Origin: Megasphaera sp. AM44-1BH
GTDB lineage: Bacteria; Bacillota; Negativicutes; Veillonellales; Megasphaeraceae
Reading direction: 5' to 3'
Assembly (NCBI RefSeq): GCF_003467125.1
Contig: NZ_QSFA01000014.1
Coordinates: forward strand, 24,500 to 88,499
Length of the DNA: 64,000 nt
Shown here: positions 39,104-48,757 of the stretch, piece by piece
Layout of the letters: each line of letters starts with the position of its first letter
How positions within the stretch are numbered: the stretch's first letter is position 1
Notes under the pieces: model-generated
Seen by the model: the letters and a program-made list of their open reading frames with translations, nothing else
The model's database searches: none
What the model was told of the DNA's origin: nothing
Program-made: the position numbers and the translations under genes

Positions 39104-40519
39104 TCAACCGCACTTCGGTAAGGGGTCTTTCTTTTGTTCTATATCGTGTTTTCCTTTTTCCTGGATTTCTTTCCACAGCGTATCTGCCACAGGCTGCCAC
39201 TGTTTCGCATATTCTTTACACTTTGCGCACAGGTGTTCTGCCGATTCCGGCGAAATCAGATCCGTCGATTTCGCCCCGCTCCGTTTGACCATAGCTGCCA
39301 GGTACTGTGGGTTTTCCAGCATCGGGCACGGACGCAGATGATTGTGGTTAAACGGCTGGCCTTTGGCGTATTCTTTAAACAAAGGCTGCTGCAGACATTC
39401 GAGCAGACTCTGGTTCTTGATATTGGCACTGGAATAATGGATGAATACACACGGTTCCACGTCGCCATTAGGGTTGATATGGCAATAGTTCCGGCCACCG
39501 GCTACACATCCGTCAATATACTGACCGTCGTTCTGGAAATCGATGGCAAAAATAGGTTTACCGCCTTTGACACTGCGGATTTCGCGGACACGGCGTACCA
39601 TATAGGCCCTCTGTTCTTTCGTCGGCATCAGGTCCGGCGATGCGTCGTTACCGACGGGCATATAATGGAAATACCAGGTGAAATAAGCGCCCTTGCGGAT
39701 CAGCAGGTCGAGAAAATCATCGGATGTAACCGTTTCAATATTCTTGCGGGTGTAACAGATAGACGTGCCAAAGACGATGCCGTGTTCCCGGAGCAGATCC
39801 ATGGCATGCATGACCTTATCGAAATGACCGGCACCGCGGCGGCTGTCGTTGACTTCCCGGTATCCTTCGACACTGAGGGAAAAGCTCAGATTGCCTACAT
39901 CGGTCACTTCATGACAAAAGGCATCGTCAATGAGGGTCCCATTGGTAAACGCATGGAATTCGCAATCGGGATGTTTACGGCAGAGGCGGATGATATCGGC
40001 TTTGCGGACGAGTGGTTCCCCGCCGGTCAGCAGATAGAAATGACAGCCCAGTTCCTTGCCCTGGGTCACGATTTTATCCATCACATCGAAGGACAGATTC
40101 AGCGTATGGCCGTATTCGGCAGCCCAGCATCCGATACAATGCATATTGCAGGCACTGGTCGGATCAAAAAGAATAGCCCAGGGGATATTACAGTGATATT
40201 TCGCTTTTGCGGCATTACGGGCACGGAGCCCATAAAAACCGGATTCAAATCCCAGATCCATGACAGCCGTTTTGACGATATTCGGGTTGAGCGTGTTCAA
40301 CGCATGGTCCAAAAAATGGAACCATTTGCCATCTTCATCAATCAGACGGCGGGCTTCTTCAAAGGATTCTTTTTCAAATAAGTCGCCAAAAAGATGTTCC
40401 ATAACAAAGGACAAGTGTTTCAATGACTTTCTCCGGTCTTCCGGATTTTTTTCTGACATAATGCGGTCTACAATCAATCCTACCGTTTTCTTTTGTACTT
40501 CGTGTGTCAATCTTTTCAT
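39104..40519 (-). CDS. Radical SAM/SPASM-like protein
   Basis: 471 residues. An N-terminal helical region of about 110 residues precedes the radical SAM domain with C124-x3-C128-x2-C131 (SACNMHCIGC) and LLTGGEPL. The C-terminal part has extra cysteines (DGCVAGGRNYCHINPNGDVEPC; RPCPML; CAKC) that would hold an auxiliary cluster. The family resembles AdoMet enzymes that modify lipids or peptides, but no precursor peptide or lipid gene lies next to it. Transcribed alone. Confidence 0.88.
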   Translation of the reverse strand: MKRLTHEVQKKTVGLIVDRIMSEKNPEDRRKSLKHLSFVMEHLFGDLFEKESFEEARRLIDEDGKWFHFLDHALNTLNPNIVKTAVMDLGFESGFYGLRARNAAKAKYHCNIPWAILFDPTSACNMHCIGCWAAEYGHTLNLSFDVMDKIVTQGKELGCHFYLLTGGEPLVRKADIIRLCRKHPDCEFHAFTNGTLIDDAFCHEVTDVGNLSFSLSVEGYREVNDSRRGAGHFDKVMHAMDLLREHGIVFGTSICYTRKNIETVTSDDFLDLLIRKGAYFTWYFHYMPVGNDASPDLMPTKEQRAYMVRRVREIRSVKGGKPIFAIDFQNDGQYIDGCVAGGRNYCHINPNGDVEPCVFIHYSSANIKNQSLLECLQQPLFKEYAKGQPFNHNHLRPCPMLENPQYLAAMVKRSGAKSTDLISPESAEHLCAKCKEYAKQWQPVADTLWKEIQEKGKHDIEQKKDPLPKCG

Positions 40520-40633
40520 GGCATTCCATCTCCTCTTTTTGGAAACCGAAATAGCACTTTTCTTTTCACCTATTATTATACGCCTCCCAACGCAAATGTC
40601 AAAAGGTTAAAGTCAAAAAGTCAGATACGGAGT

Positions 40634-40673
40634 AAAAAATCTGCCCCATGAACCATGATACGGTCACGGGGCA
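40634..40673 (-). terminator. Terminator of the VWA gene
   Basis: On the minus strand TGCCCCGTGA pairs with TTCATGGGGCA, followed by GATTTTTT. Confidence 0.8.
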
Positions 40674-40692
40674 CTCTCTTTTCTGCATCCAT

Positions 40693-41559
40693 CTATTTTC
40701 CCGGTACGATAGAATTTTTCCAGGGGGATCCGACCAGGCTCGATGTCGCAGCCAGGCTGTGTACCATCTGGGATACGGCCTGATAGTTGGCCTGAACGCC
40801 TTTTTCACTGTTTTCATAGGTCGCGGCATTTTCTTTCTTGATACCGATCGTATCCGCTTCCTTTTCAGCATCCATATTGGCACCGATAAAGACGAATTCC
40901 CAGCCTTTTTCTTCCTGGGCATCAATCAGTTTCCTGACTTTTTCCTGGTCATAGGTCTGACTGTAGTTTTCCAGTCCGTCCGTGATGATGACAAACAGGA
41001 CTTTGCTGCCTGTATCATCGATGCCTTTGACGGCTTCGGTCTTTTCAATGGCATCGCCAATAGTATCGTACAATGCCGTCGCGCCACGGACCTTATACGA
41101 ATCGAGGGTCATATCGGGCACCTCAGAAATCGGCTTACGGTCCGCCAGGATTTCGTGATCACTGCTGAACAGGATGGTCGTCACATTTGTCGGCACCGAC
41201 AACTGCCGTTCTTTGGCCAGCATGGAATTGTAGCCTTTTACCGTATCTTCTTCCAGGCCTTTCATGGACCCGCTCTTATCGATGAGCAGCACGACTTCCA
41301 GATGGGACGCCTGTACAGCCGGCTTTGCTGTCCCGGCCGGTTCCGTTCCACTCTGTGTTGTCGTCGTTTCCGTCGTCGCAGCAATCCCCGGTACCGTAGT
41401 CTGTATTTCCGTTCCCTTCAGTACCTGTCCGACTGCCGGCACGCTCTTTGCCAGCTGCTGCAGCGTATCAGTCCAGTTGGCTGCCATGACAGCCGTACTG
41501 CCCAGTCCCATGAGGCAGGCCAGGGCAGCCATTATTTTCAGGTGTTGTTTCATCATCAT
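40693..41559 (-). CDS. Exported von Willebrand factor A domain protein
   Basis: 288 residues. A signal peptide (cut near VMAANW) is followed by a Thr-rich linker (about 55-85) and a VWA domain with a perfect MIDAS motif D94-x-S-x-S (LLIDKSGSM), the conserved Thr in RGATALYD and the Asp in VIITDGLENYS. It binds a divalent ion and probably a protein ligand on the cell surface or in the periplasm. AAGGAGG precedes the start. Transcribed alone. Confidence 0.88.
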   Translation of the reverse strand: MMMKQHLKIMAALACLMGLGSTAVMAANWTDTLQQLAKSVPAVGQVLKGTEIQTTVPGIAATTETTTTQSGTEPAGTAKPAVQASHLEVVLLIDKSGSMKGLEEDTVKGYNSMLAKERQLSVPTNVTTILFSSDHEILADRKPISEVPDMTLDSYKVRGATALYDTIGDAIEKTEAVKGIDDTGSKVLFVIITDGLENYSQTYDQEKVRKLIDAQEEKGWEFVFIGANMDAEKEADTIGIKKENAATYENSEKGVQANYQAVSQMVHSLAATSSLVGSPWKNSIVPGK

Positions 41560-41607
41560 CGCCCTCCTTTGCTATATTCTTATTATACCATCCTTTGTAT
41601 CACAGTT

Positions 41608-42681
41608 TTAATACACTTTTACCTGTATCCAACCTTCATTGTACATCTTGTCGCCTTCTTCCCCCAGGTCCTGATACGTTTCCTGTCCTTCGTAGACTTC
41701 CGGCGGCGGGAATACGACGGGATTATCCTTGTAATCTTCATCTTCTTCCATTTCCGGAACGGCCGTATTCGGTGTTGAATAAGTCAGATATTCAAAGTTT
41801 TTGAGGGCTATATCAGGCCGGCTCATAAAATCAATGAAGGCGTGGGCGTTTTCTACATGGGCCGCGTTTTTAGGGATGACCCAGGAGTCAATCCAGAGAT
41901 TCGTCCCTTCTTTTGGTACGACGTAAGCCAGGTCTTCATTTTCCAGCATCATGCGCAATGCTTCCCCGGAAAAAATGACACCCATGGCGGCTTCCCCGGA
42001 GACGAGCTTATCCTTTACATCATCGATACCATAGGCCTGGACGAGCGGTTTCTGGGCAATGAGCATGTCCCGGGCCTGACGGATTTCATCGGGATTGGTC
42101 GTATTGAGCGAATAGCCCAGCCGTTTCAGGGCTACCATATAGGCATCGCGGGGAGAATCCTGCATGAGGATTTCATTCTTATACTTCTCATTCCAGAGAA
42201 TATCCCAGCTATCTACGGGATCATCGACCATGGTGCGGTTGTACAAGATTCCGACGGTCCCCCAGCAGTACGGTACGGAATAGATATTTCCCGGGTCAAA
42301 GGTTTCCGACTGTTTGTAAAACGCCTGTCCCACATACTGGCGGGCGTTTGGCAGGCGGGAGAAATCGAGGGGCTGCAGGAGGTCGTGTTTGATCATCTTC
42401 TGAATCATATAGTCCGACGGACAGATGACATCGTAACGCACGGCACCGGCTGCCACCAGAGGATACATGCTTTCATTGGTATCGAATTCATCCATGACGA
42501 CGTGGATGCCCGTTTCTTCTTCAAACTGCTCCAGCGTGTCCGGATCGATATAGTCGCCCCAGTTGTAGACATACACCACGTTATCCCCTTCCGCTTCCTC
42601 TTCATCGTGAAATCCGCAGCCGGAAAATGTCAAAAGGCACGCCAGGGCCAGGCAGAGACAGAGTATATATTTTTTTATCAT
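41608..42681 (-). CDS. potD: Spermidine/putrescine-binding lipoprotein
   Basis: 357 residues. A lipoprotein signal (LTFSGCG) is followed by a polyamine-binding domain (VYVYNWGDYIDPDTLEQFEEETG; YDVICPSDYMIQKM; YSVPYCWGTVGILYN; LWIDSWVIPKNA). It captures spermidine or putrescine for the PotABC transporter. It is the last gene of potABCD, 12 nt behind potC. Confidence 0.95.
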   Translation of the reverse strand: MIKKYILCLCLALACLLTFSGCGFHDEEEAEGDNVVYVYNWGDYIDPDTLEQFEEETGIHVVMDEFDTNESMYPLVAAGAVRYDVICPSDYMIQKMIKHDLLQPLDFSRLPNARQYVGQAFYKQSETFDPGNIYSVPYCWGTVGILYNRTMVDDPVDSWDILWNEKYKNEILMQDSPRDAYMVALKRLGYSLNTTNPDEIRQARDMLIAQKPLVQAYGIDDVKDKLVSGEAAMGVIFSGEALRMMLENEDLAYVVPKEGTNLWIDSWVIPKNAAHVENAHAFIDFMSRPDIALKNFEYLTYSTPNTAVPEMEEDEDYKDNPVVFPPPEVYEGQETYQDLGEEGDKMYNEGWIQVKVY

Positions 42682-42693
42682 GTGAGCGCCCCC

Positions 42694-43479
42694 TTAATGT
42701 GCCGACTGCCCCATCTGCATGCGTTTCCGGTTCCAGAACAGGAGAAACGCAAAGACCAGGACAAAAACAAAGACCAGTGTAGACAGGGCATACATTTCCG
42801 GATGGATTCCCAGTTTCAGTTCGGCATAGATTTCCGTAGGCAGCGTATCGATTCCGGCACCTTTGGTAAAGTGGGTAATGATGAAATCATCAGCCGACAT
42901 AGTGAAGGCCAGCATAAACCCGGCCAGCAGGCTGGGCCGCAGTTCCGGCAGGACTACGCGGCGGAAGGCCATAAACGGCGTCGCCCCCAGGTCCCGGGCC
43001 GCATCATAGCAATTGCGGTCCAGAGACAGCATCTGCGGCATGAGACAGAGAATGACGTAGGGCAGATTGAATACGATATGGGCCATGAGGATGGTGCCGT
43101 AGCCGAGGCGCAGTCCCAGTCCCAGGAACAGCAGCATGAGGGAAATCCCCGTCACGATATCGGCGTTGAGGAGGGGAATATTGGCAATGCCCATAAGAAC
43201 CGACCGGCGGCGCCGCCCCATGCCGCGCAGAGCCAGACAGGTCACCAGCCCGAGAAGCGTCGCTACGGCCGCTGATGACAAGCCAATGGTAATCGTATTC
43301 TGCAGGGCTTCCAGGATGCCTTCATTCTGAAACAGTTCGCCGTACCACTGGAGGGTAAATCCCGTCCAGTGCCCCCGGTAGCGGCTGGCATTGAACGACT
43401 GGGCAATGAGTACGCCGATAGGGGCGTAGAGAAACAGGAAAATCAAGGCCACGTAGGCTTTTTTCCAGAGACGCATCAT
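42694..43479 (-). CDS. potC: Spermidine/putrescine ABC transporter permease PotC
   Basis: 261 residues, six membrane helices. The EAA loop YDAARDLGATPFMAFRRVVLPEL couples to PotA. Its ATG overlaps the potB stop (ATGA). Confidence 0.94.
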   Translation of the reverse strand: MMRLWKKAYVALIFLFLYAPIGVLIAQSFNASRYRGHWTGFTLQWYGELFQNEGILEALQNTITIGLSSAAVATLLGLVTCLALRGMGRRRRSVLMGIANIPLLNADIVTGISLMLLFLGLGLRLGYGTILMAHIVFNLPYVILCLMPQMLSLDRNCYDAARDLGATPFMAFRRVVLPELRPSLLAGFMLAFTMSADDFIITHFTKGAGIDTLPTEIYAELKLGIHPEMYALSTLVFVFVLVFAFLLFWNRKRMQMGQSAH

Positions 43480-44303
43480 TTCTTCACCTGCCCTTCGCTG
43501 CGGTCAAAATAGGCCGTCAGCACCATATTGATAATGATGAAAATCATGAGGACCAGCGATAACCCGCTCCCCAGATGCCAGTCATAGGCCATAGTGAATT
43601 CCTGTTCGACAATATTGCCGATTAACAGCACCTTATTGCCACCTAGGAGACCACTGATAAAGAATGTCGTCAGGGACGGAATGAACACCATGGTAATCCC
43701 GCTGATGGCGCCCGGAAGAGACAACGGCAGGATAACCCGCGTAAAGGTCTGCCACGAACTGGCCCCCAGATCACGGGCTGCAAAGATGACGTTCCTATTG
43801 ATTTTCGAAAGGGATACGTACAAGGGCAGCACCATATAGGGCAGGAAATTGTATATCATGCCGATGACGATAGCCGCCGGCGTATTAATGAGCGTCACAT
43901 CAGGCAGGGCCAGAAGACGCAGAAACTGATTGAGGATGCCATTTTTTTCAAGAATTGTCTGCCAGGCCATAGTAGACAGGAGGGAATTCATCCACATGGG
44001 CAGGATAAACAGAAGGAAAATGAGGGCACCATGGCTGCGCTTGCGCTCCGTCAGGATCAGACAGAGGGGATAGGACAGGAGAAGACAGACCAGAGTGCTC
44101 ACCAGCGCCAGCAGGAGAGACAACTCCAGAGCCTTGGCGTATTCCCATTGCAGGAGGACGGCAATATTGGAAAGACTCCACTGCCCGTCACCGCCAGTCA
44201 GGCCATACCAGCCGACAAATACGAGGGGAACGAAAATAAACAGCGCAGCCCAAAAGAGAAAGGGCATTGCAAAGAGATGGCGCATGGCCACAGATTTAAT
44301 CAT
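43476..44303 (-). CDS. potB: Spermidine/putrescine ABC transporter permease PotB
   Basis: 275 residues, six membrane helices. The EAA loop is FAARDLGASSWQTFTRVILPLSLP. The start at 44303 has AAAGGG upstream and overlaps the potA end by 8 nt. Confidence 0.94.
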   Translation of the reverse strand: MIKSVAMRHLFAMPFLFWAALFIFVPLVFVGWYGLTGGDGQWSLSNIAVLLQWEYAKALELSLLLALVSTLVCLLLSYPLCLILTERKRSHGALIFLLFILPMWMNSLLSTMAWQTILEKNGILNQFLRLLALPDVTLINTPAAIVIGMIYNFLPYMVLPLYVSLSKINRNVIFAARDLGASSWQTFTRVILPLSLPGAISGITMVFIPSLTTFFISGLLGGNKVLLIGNIVEQEFTMAYDWHLGSGLSLVLMIFIIINMVLTAYFDRSEGQVKK

Positions 44304-45366
44304 TTTCCATCGCCCTTTCATCTTCCGATTCCGGTTTATTCATAATCTGGATATTAAAGGGATCCACCCACAGGCTGACTTCATCTCCCGGGTGATAGAC
44401 CCGCGTCGATTTGACCAGCCATTCGATTTCCCCGGCGCGGACGGTGATATTGTAATTCATCCCTTCAAAGATGACCTTGGTCACCGTGCCGTTGAGTGCC
44501 CCGTCACGGACCTCATGGAGTTCGATGTCTTCCGGCCGTATCTGTACATCGACGGGGCGGTTGCAGCCAAACCCCACATCGACGCAGTCAAAATCCAGCC
44601 CCTGGATGCGCACGAGCTTGTCATGGACCATGAGCCCGTCCACGATATTGCTGTCTCCGATGAAATCAGCTACGAAAGCATTTTCCGGTTCGTTGTAGAC
44701 GCTTTCCGGCGTGCCGATCTGCTGGACATAGCCCTGATTCATAACGACGACCGTATCGGACATACTCAGGGCTTCTTCCTGATCGTGGGTAACAAAGACA
44801 AAGGTGATGCCCAGTTCTTTTTTGATTTTTATGAGTTCCAGCTGCATGCTGCGCCGCAGTTTACGGTCCAGCGCGCTGAGCGGTTCATCCAGGAGAAGTA
44901 CCCGCGGTTCGTTGACGATAGCCCGGGCAATGGCTACACGCTGCTGCTGTCCGCCGGATAAATCGACGATATTGGCATGTTCATAGCCGTCGAGATTGAC
45001 CAGTTTCAGGGCATAGCGGATTTTATCTTTGATATACTCACGGGATTTGCCGTGGATTTTGGGACCGAAGGCGATATTATCCGCCACATCCATATGGGAA
45101 AACAGCGCATAATTCTGAAACACCGTATTCACCTGGCGGCGGTTGGGCGGCACATGAGTGATATCCTGTCCGTCAAACAGGACAACGCCTGTGTCAGGTT
45201 CTTCAAACCCGCCGATGAGCCGCAGTGTCGTCGTCTTTCCACAGCCACTCGGCCCCAGAAGTGTTACGAATTCATTTTCATAAATCGTCAGATCCAGGCC
45301 ATCCAATACGAGATGACCATCAAAAGACTTTGATACACCCTGCAAATGAATCAATTCTTTTTTCAT
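44296..45366 (-). CDS. potA: Spermidine/putrescine ABC transporter ATPase PotA
   Basis: 356 residues. Walker A is GPSGCGKT (38-45), the signature LSGGQQQRVAIARA, Walker B RVLLLDEP and the switch His FVTHDQEEA. The C-terminal TOBE-like domain (about 240-350) is present. First gene of the tight potABCD operon. Confidence 0.95.
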   Translation of the reverse strand: MKKELIHLQGVSKSFDGHLVLDGLDLTIYENEFVTLLGPSGCGKTTTLRLIGGFEEPDTGVVLFDGQDITHVPPNRRQVNTVFQNYALFSHMDVADNIAFGPKIHGKSREYIKDKIRYALKLVNLDGYEHANIVDLSGGQQQRVAIARAIVNEPRVLLLDEPLSALDRKLRRSMQLELIKIKKELGITFVFVTHDQEEALSMSDTVVVMNQGYVQQIGTPESVYNEPENAFVADFIGDSNIVDGLMVHDKLVRIQGLDFDCVDVGFGCNRPVDVQIRPEDIELHEVRDGALNGTVTKVIFEGMNYNITVRAGEIEWLVKSTRVYHPGDEVSLWVDPFNIQIMNKPESEDERAMEND

Positions 45367-45833
45367 TTCGTCTATATTCCTCCTGTCTCACAGGTATGCA
45401 TAATAAATTCACCTTAACTGTATTATTCTACCAAACAAAAGGAGCTTTGAGCAACTGTCTTTTCTCATTTTCATCTTGTTTTTTCTTTTTTAATTTTTGT
45501 TTTCTATGCTATTCTATAGTTATTATTTATAAAAAATAAATCATAAAGTCTTTCGATTGTTAAATAATTTTTATCGTATTTTTACGTTTTAAATTTTGTA
45601 AATTTCATGTAAAATTTTCTTTCTAAAACAAACTTGTTATAGGTTATACGTTTAAATTTATTTTTAAAAAGCATGTTCTAAAAAATAATACTTGTCATAA
45701 TTATGCTTCATACATTTGTCTTATTATATAGGACATGGTATACTGAAGACGCTGATTACGATCGTATATATATAGCATTGCAGCTGCACCCCATCTATGG
45801 ATATCCAACAGACAAGAAGGAGTGCTTATTTCT
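45367..45833. other. AT-rich divergent intergenic region with the AbgT promoter
   Basis: No gene. The plus-strand promoter TTGTCT (45716-45721)-17-TATACT (45739-45744) lies 90 nt before the AbgT-type gene. Several TTTTATAA and AAAATTT runs could hold regulator sites or the potA promoter, but none is decisive. Confidence 0.6.
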
Positions 45834-47399
45834 ATGCCAAACACAACCCCTGAAACCGTACAGCCCCAGAAAGTCGGGGGATTCCTCGGCTGGATTGAAC
45901 GGATCGGCAATAAAATTCCCGACATTACCATGCTGTTTATTGCCGCATTCTTTATCACCTGTATCGTTTCCATGATTTTTTCCTATTTCACCTTTGATTA
46001 TGTCAACCCGGCGACTGGCAAGCAGATTGCCATCACCAATATGCTCAGCCCGGCGTCCCTGGTGACTCTCATGACCAAAATGGTCACCAATTACTCCGGT
46101 TTCCCGCCCCTCGGCATGGTCATCGTCGCTACCCTGGGTATCGGCATTGCTGACGGGTCCGGTTATATCAACACGGGACTCAAGAAAATCCTGACGGTCA
46201 CGCCGAAATTCCTTCTCACACCGATTGTCATCGTCGTCGGTATGCTCAGCCATCTGGCACCGGACAGTGGTTACATGATCATTATCCCTATCGCAGCATA
46301 CCTCTTCTATGCATCGGGCAAGCATCCTCTTTCCGGTGTCGCTGCATCTTTTGCCGGTATCGCCGGTGCCTTTGCCGCCAACTATACGCCGTCGGCCATC
46401 GACCCGGTCATCCAGGGCTTTACCCAGATGGCAGCCCAGATTATCGACCCGACTTATGAAGTCAATGTCCTCTGCAATTATTTCTATGCTGTCGGTTCAA
46501 CCTTTGCCGTCATCGGTTCCTGCTGGTGGATTACGGAAAAAGTCACGGAACCGTGGTGCTGGAAAGCCTGCCCCCTCGATACAGACATCGACGTATCGGA
46601 AAGTGCCATGACGGCTATTACCCCCAAAGAAAACCGCGCTTTCTATATCGCTTCCTTCGTCCTCGTCGCCATGCTTGCCGGCCTCTTCCTGAGCCTCATG
46701 CCTGCCGACTCGATCTGGCGTGATCCCCAGGGAAATCTGGCCAGCTTCAAAGCGCCGGTTATGCAGTCTATTGTCGCTATTATCTTTATGCTCTGCGCCG
46801 TCACCGGTATCGTATACGGCATCATCAGCGGTAAATTCAGAAGTTCCAAAGATTTCACCCACTCCATGGAAGAAATCACCAAGACATTGGTACAACTTAT
46901 CGTATTCTATTTCTTCGCTGCCCAGTTCATGTATGCCTTCGGTGCTTCCAACCTGGGGGCTCTCATCGCCGTATCCGGTGCCGAATTCCTGAAATCTCTG
47001 GCTCTGCCGCCGCAGATTACGATTTTCGGGGTCATCGTCTTCGTTGCCCTCCTCAATCTGCTCATCACATCGGCATCGGCAAAATGGTCCATCCTGGCAC
47101 CGATTTTCGTACCGATGCTCATGTCCGTCGGCATTGCCCCGGAACTTACCCAGGCTGCATTCCGCGTCAGTGACTCCGCCGTCAACGTCTGCACACCGAT
47201 GTTTGCTTTCTATCCCCTGATTATCATTTATTGCCAGAAATATTACAAAAAAACCGGCGTCGGTACCCTGAGCAGTATGATGCTGCCCTACACCGGTGCC
47301 CTGCTCGTAGCCCTGACCATCATGTTGTACCTCTTCTGGTGGTTCAATATTCCTCTCGGCTTCCAGGCAGATTATGTATATCCCCGTCAGATGTTCTAA
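45834..47399 (+). CDS. AbgT family transporter
   Basis: 521 residues, about 12 membrane helices (p-aminobenzoyl-glutamate/drug:proton antiporter family). Typical parts are GMLSHLAPDSGYMIIIPIAA, FAANYTPSAIDPV and SASAKWSILAPIFVPML. The start at 45834 (MPNTTPETV) lies 14 nt after AAGGAG. The next gene is peptidase T, 28 nt downstream, so the pair may take up and split p-aminobenzoyl-glutamate or small peptides. Confidence 0.93.
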   Translation: MPNTTPETVQPQKVGGFLGWIERIGNKIPDITMLFIAAFFITCIVSMIFSYFTFDYVNPATGKQIAITNMLSPASLVTLMTKMVTNYSGFPPLGMVIVATLGIGIADGSGYINTGLKKILTVTPKFLLTPIVIVVGMLSHLAPDSGYMIIIPIAAYLFYASGKHPLSGVAASFAGIAGAFAANYTPSAIDPVIQGFTQMAAQIIDPTYEVNVLCNYFYAVGSTFAVIGSCWWITEKVTEPWCWKACPLDTDIDVSESAMTAITPKENRAFYIASFVLVAMLAGLFLSLMPADSIWRDPQGNLASFKAPVMQSIVAIIFMLCAVTGIVYGIISGKFRSSKDFTHSMEEITKTLVQLIVFYFFAAQFMYAFGASNLGALIAVSGAEFLKSLALPPQITIFGVIVFVALLNLLITSASAKWSILAPIFVPMLMSVGIAPELTQAAFRVSDSAVNVCTPMFAFYPLIIIYCQKYYKKTGVGTLSSMMLPYTGALLVALTIMLYLFWWFNIPLGFQADYVYPRQMF

Positions 47400-47427
47400 C
47401 GGGATATAGTAAAGGAGGAACCATCCT

Positions 47428-48687
47428 ATGAATCCATTACAAGAAGAAATGATGCATCGTTTTTGCCGGTACGTCCGCATTCCGTCCCAGAGCAAGCCCA
47501 ATGGCGGCACGCAGGTCCCCAGCACGGAATCGCAGTGGGATATGGCCCGTACTCTCATGAAAGAATGCGAAGACATGGGCCTCGTCGATTTGTCCCTGTC
47601 AGATAAATGCGTACTCACAGGCCGTCTCCCTGCCCATACTGAACCGGGCTGCGACCGCAAGATTCCCGCCGTCGGCTTCTGTGCCCATCTGGATACGGTC
47701 GATGTAGACCTGTCACCTGTCGTACATCCCCAGCTCGTCGAACACTACGACGGCGGCGACATCGTCCTCAATGCAGATAAAAATATCGTCATGACCGTCA
47801 GCGACCATCCGGAACTGCGCGACTATATCGGTCAGGACCTGATCACGACAGATGGCACCAGTGTCCTCGGGGCAGATAACAAAGCCGCCATCACCAACGT
47901 CATGACGGCACTACACACCCTGACTACCCATCCGGACCTGTATCACGGCGATATCTACGTCGCCTTTGTCCCCGACGAAGAATGTGGTCTCTTCGGATCG
48001 AAGAATATGGACTTTTCCAAATTCCCTGTCGATTTCGCCTATACTATAGACAGCTGCGCTCTCGGAGAAATCGTCTATGAAACATTCAACGCCGGTTCGG
48101 CTACGGTTACCATTCACGGTGTCAGCGCCCATCCCATGAGCGCCAAAGGCAATCTGGTCAATCCGACGCTCCTGGCCTGCGATTTCATCAATATGTTCGA
48201 TCGCAGCGAAACGCCGGAATGCACAGAAGGAAAAGAAGGATACATCTGGTGCCAGGCCGTAGAATCCAACCAGTCCAAAGCCGTCGTCAGCCTCAATATC
48301 CGCGACCACAGCAAAGAAAAATACGAAGAAAAGAAACGGCGTATTGCTGCCAACGTAGAAAAGCTGAAACAGATGGAACCGCGGGCTGCCATCACCTGCG
48401 AAATGGAAGATACCTATGGCAATATTGCCGATGCGATTACCGATGACAATCACAAGGCCATCGACTACATTTTCGATGCATTCAAGGAATTGAACATTCA
48501 GCCCAAACCCATTGCCATGCGCGGTGGTACGGATGGTTCCTTTATCTCCACCAAAGGTATCCTCACGCCAAACTACTTTACAGGCGGCCTGAATTTCCAT
48601 TCCCGTTATGAATTCCTGCCCCTTCCCAGTCTGGAAAAATCCTATGAAGTCACGATGAAACTCATCAATCTCATCTACAAAGGATAA
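47428..48687 (+). CDS. pepT: Peptidase T (tripeptide aminopeptidase)
   Basis: 419 residues, M20 metallopeptidase. Zinc ligands are in GFCAHLDTVD, LGADNKAA and PDEECG; GVSAHPMSAKGN is the dimerisation-domain motif and MRGGTDGSF follows near the end. It removes the N-terminal residue of tripeptides in the cytoplasm. AAAGGAGG precedes the ATG. Co-transcribed with the AbgT-type transporter. Confidence 0.95.
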   Translation: MNPLQEEMMHRFCRYVRIPSQSKPNGGTQVPSTESQWDMARTLMKECEDMGLVDLSLSDKCVLTGRLPAHTEPGCDRKIPAVGFCAHLDTVDVDLSPVVHPQLVEHYDGGDIVLNADKNIVMTVSDHPELRDYIGQDLITTDGTSVLGADNKAAITNVMTALHTLTTHPDLYHGDIYVAFVPDEECGLFGSKNMDFSKFPVDFAYTIDSCALGEIVYETFNAGSATVTIHGVSAHPMSAKGNLVNPTLLACDFINMFDRSETPECTEGKEGYIWCQAVESNQSKAVVSLNIRDHSKEKYEEKKRRIAANVEKLKQMEPRAAITCEMEDTYGNIADAITDDNHKAIDYIFDAFKELNIQPKPIAMRGGTDGSFISTKGILTPNYFTGGLNFHSRYEFLPLPSLEKSYEVTMKLINLIYKG

Positions 48688-48701
48688 TCATTAAACTAAT
48701 G

Positions 48702-48746
48702 AAAACTGCCGCACGAAGCAAATCATCTGCTTCGTGCGGCAGTTTT
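48702..48746. terminator. Bidirectional terminator between pepT and the adhesin
   Basis: A 19-bp perfect stem beginning AAAACTGCCGCACGAAGCA, loop AATCATC, with T-runs on both strands. Confidence 0.93.
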
Positions 48747-48757
48747 CGTTATTGCTA

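Noticed and set aside
46497..47660. 387-codon open frame on the minus strand opposite the AbgT-type transporter
   Set aside because: It is the antisense shadow of a well-supported membrane transporter; its composition (many D, G, H, R) is typical of such shadows.
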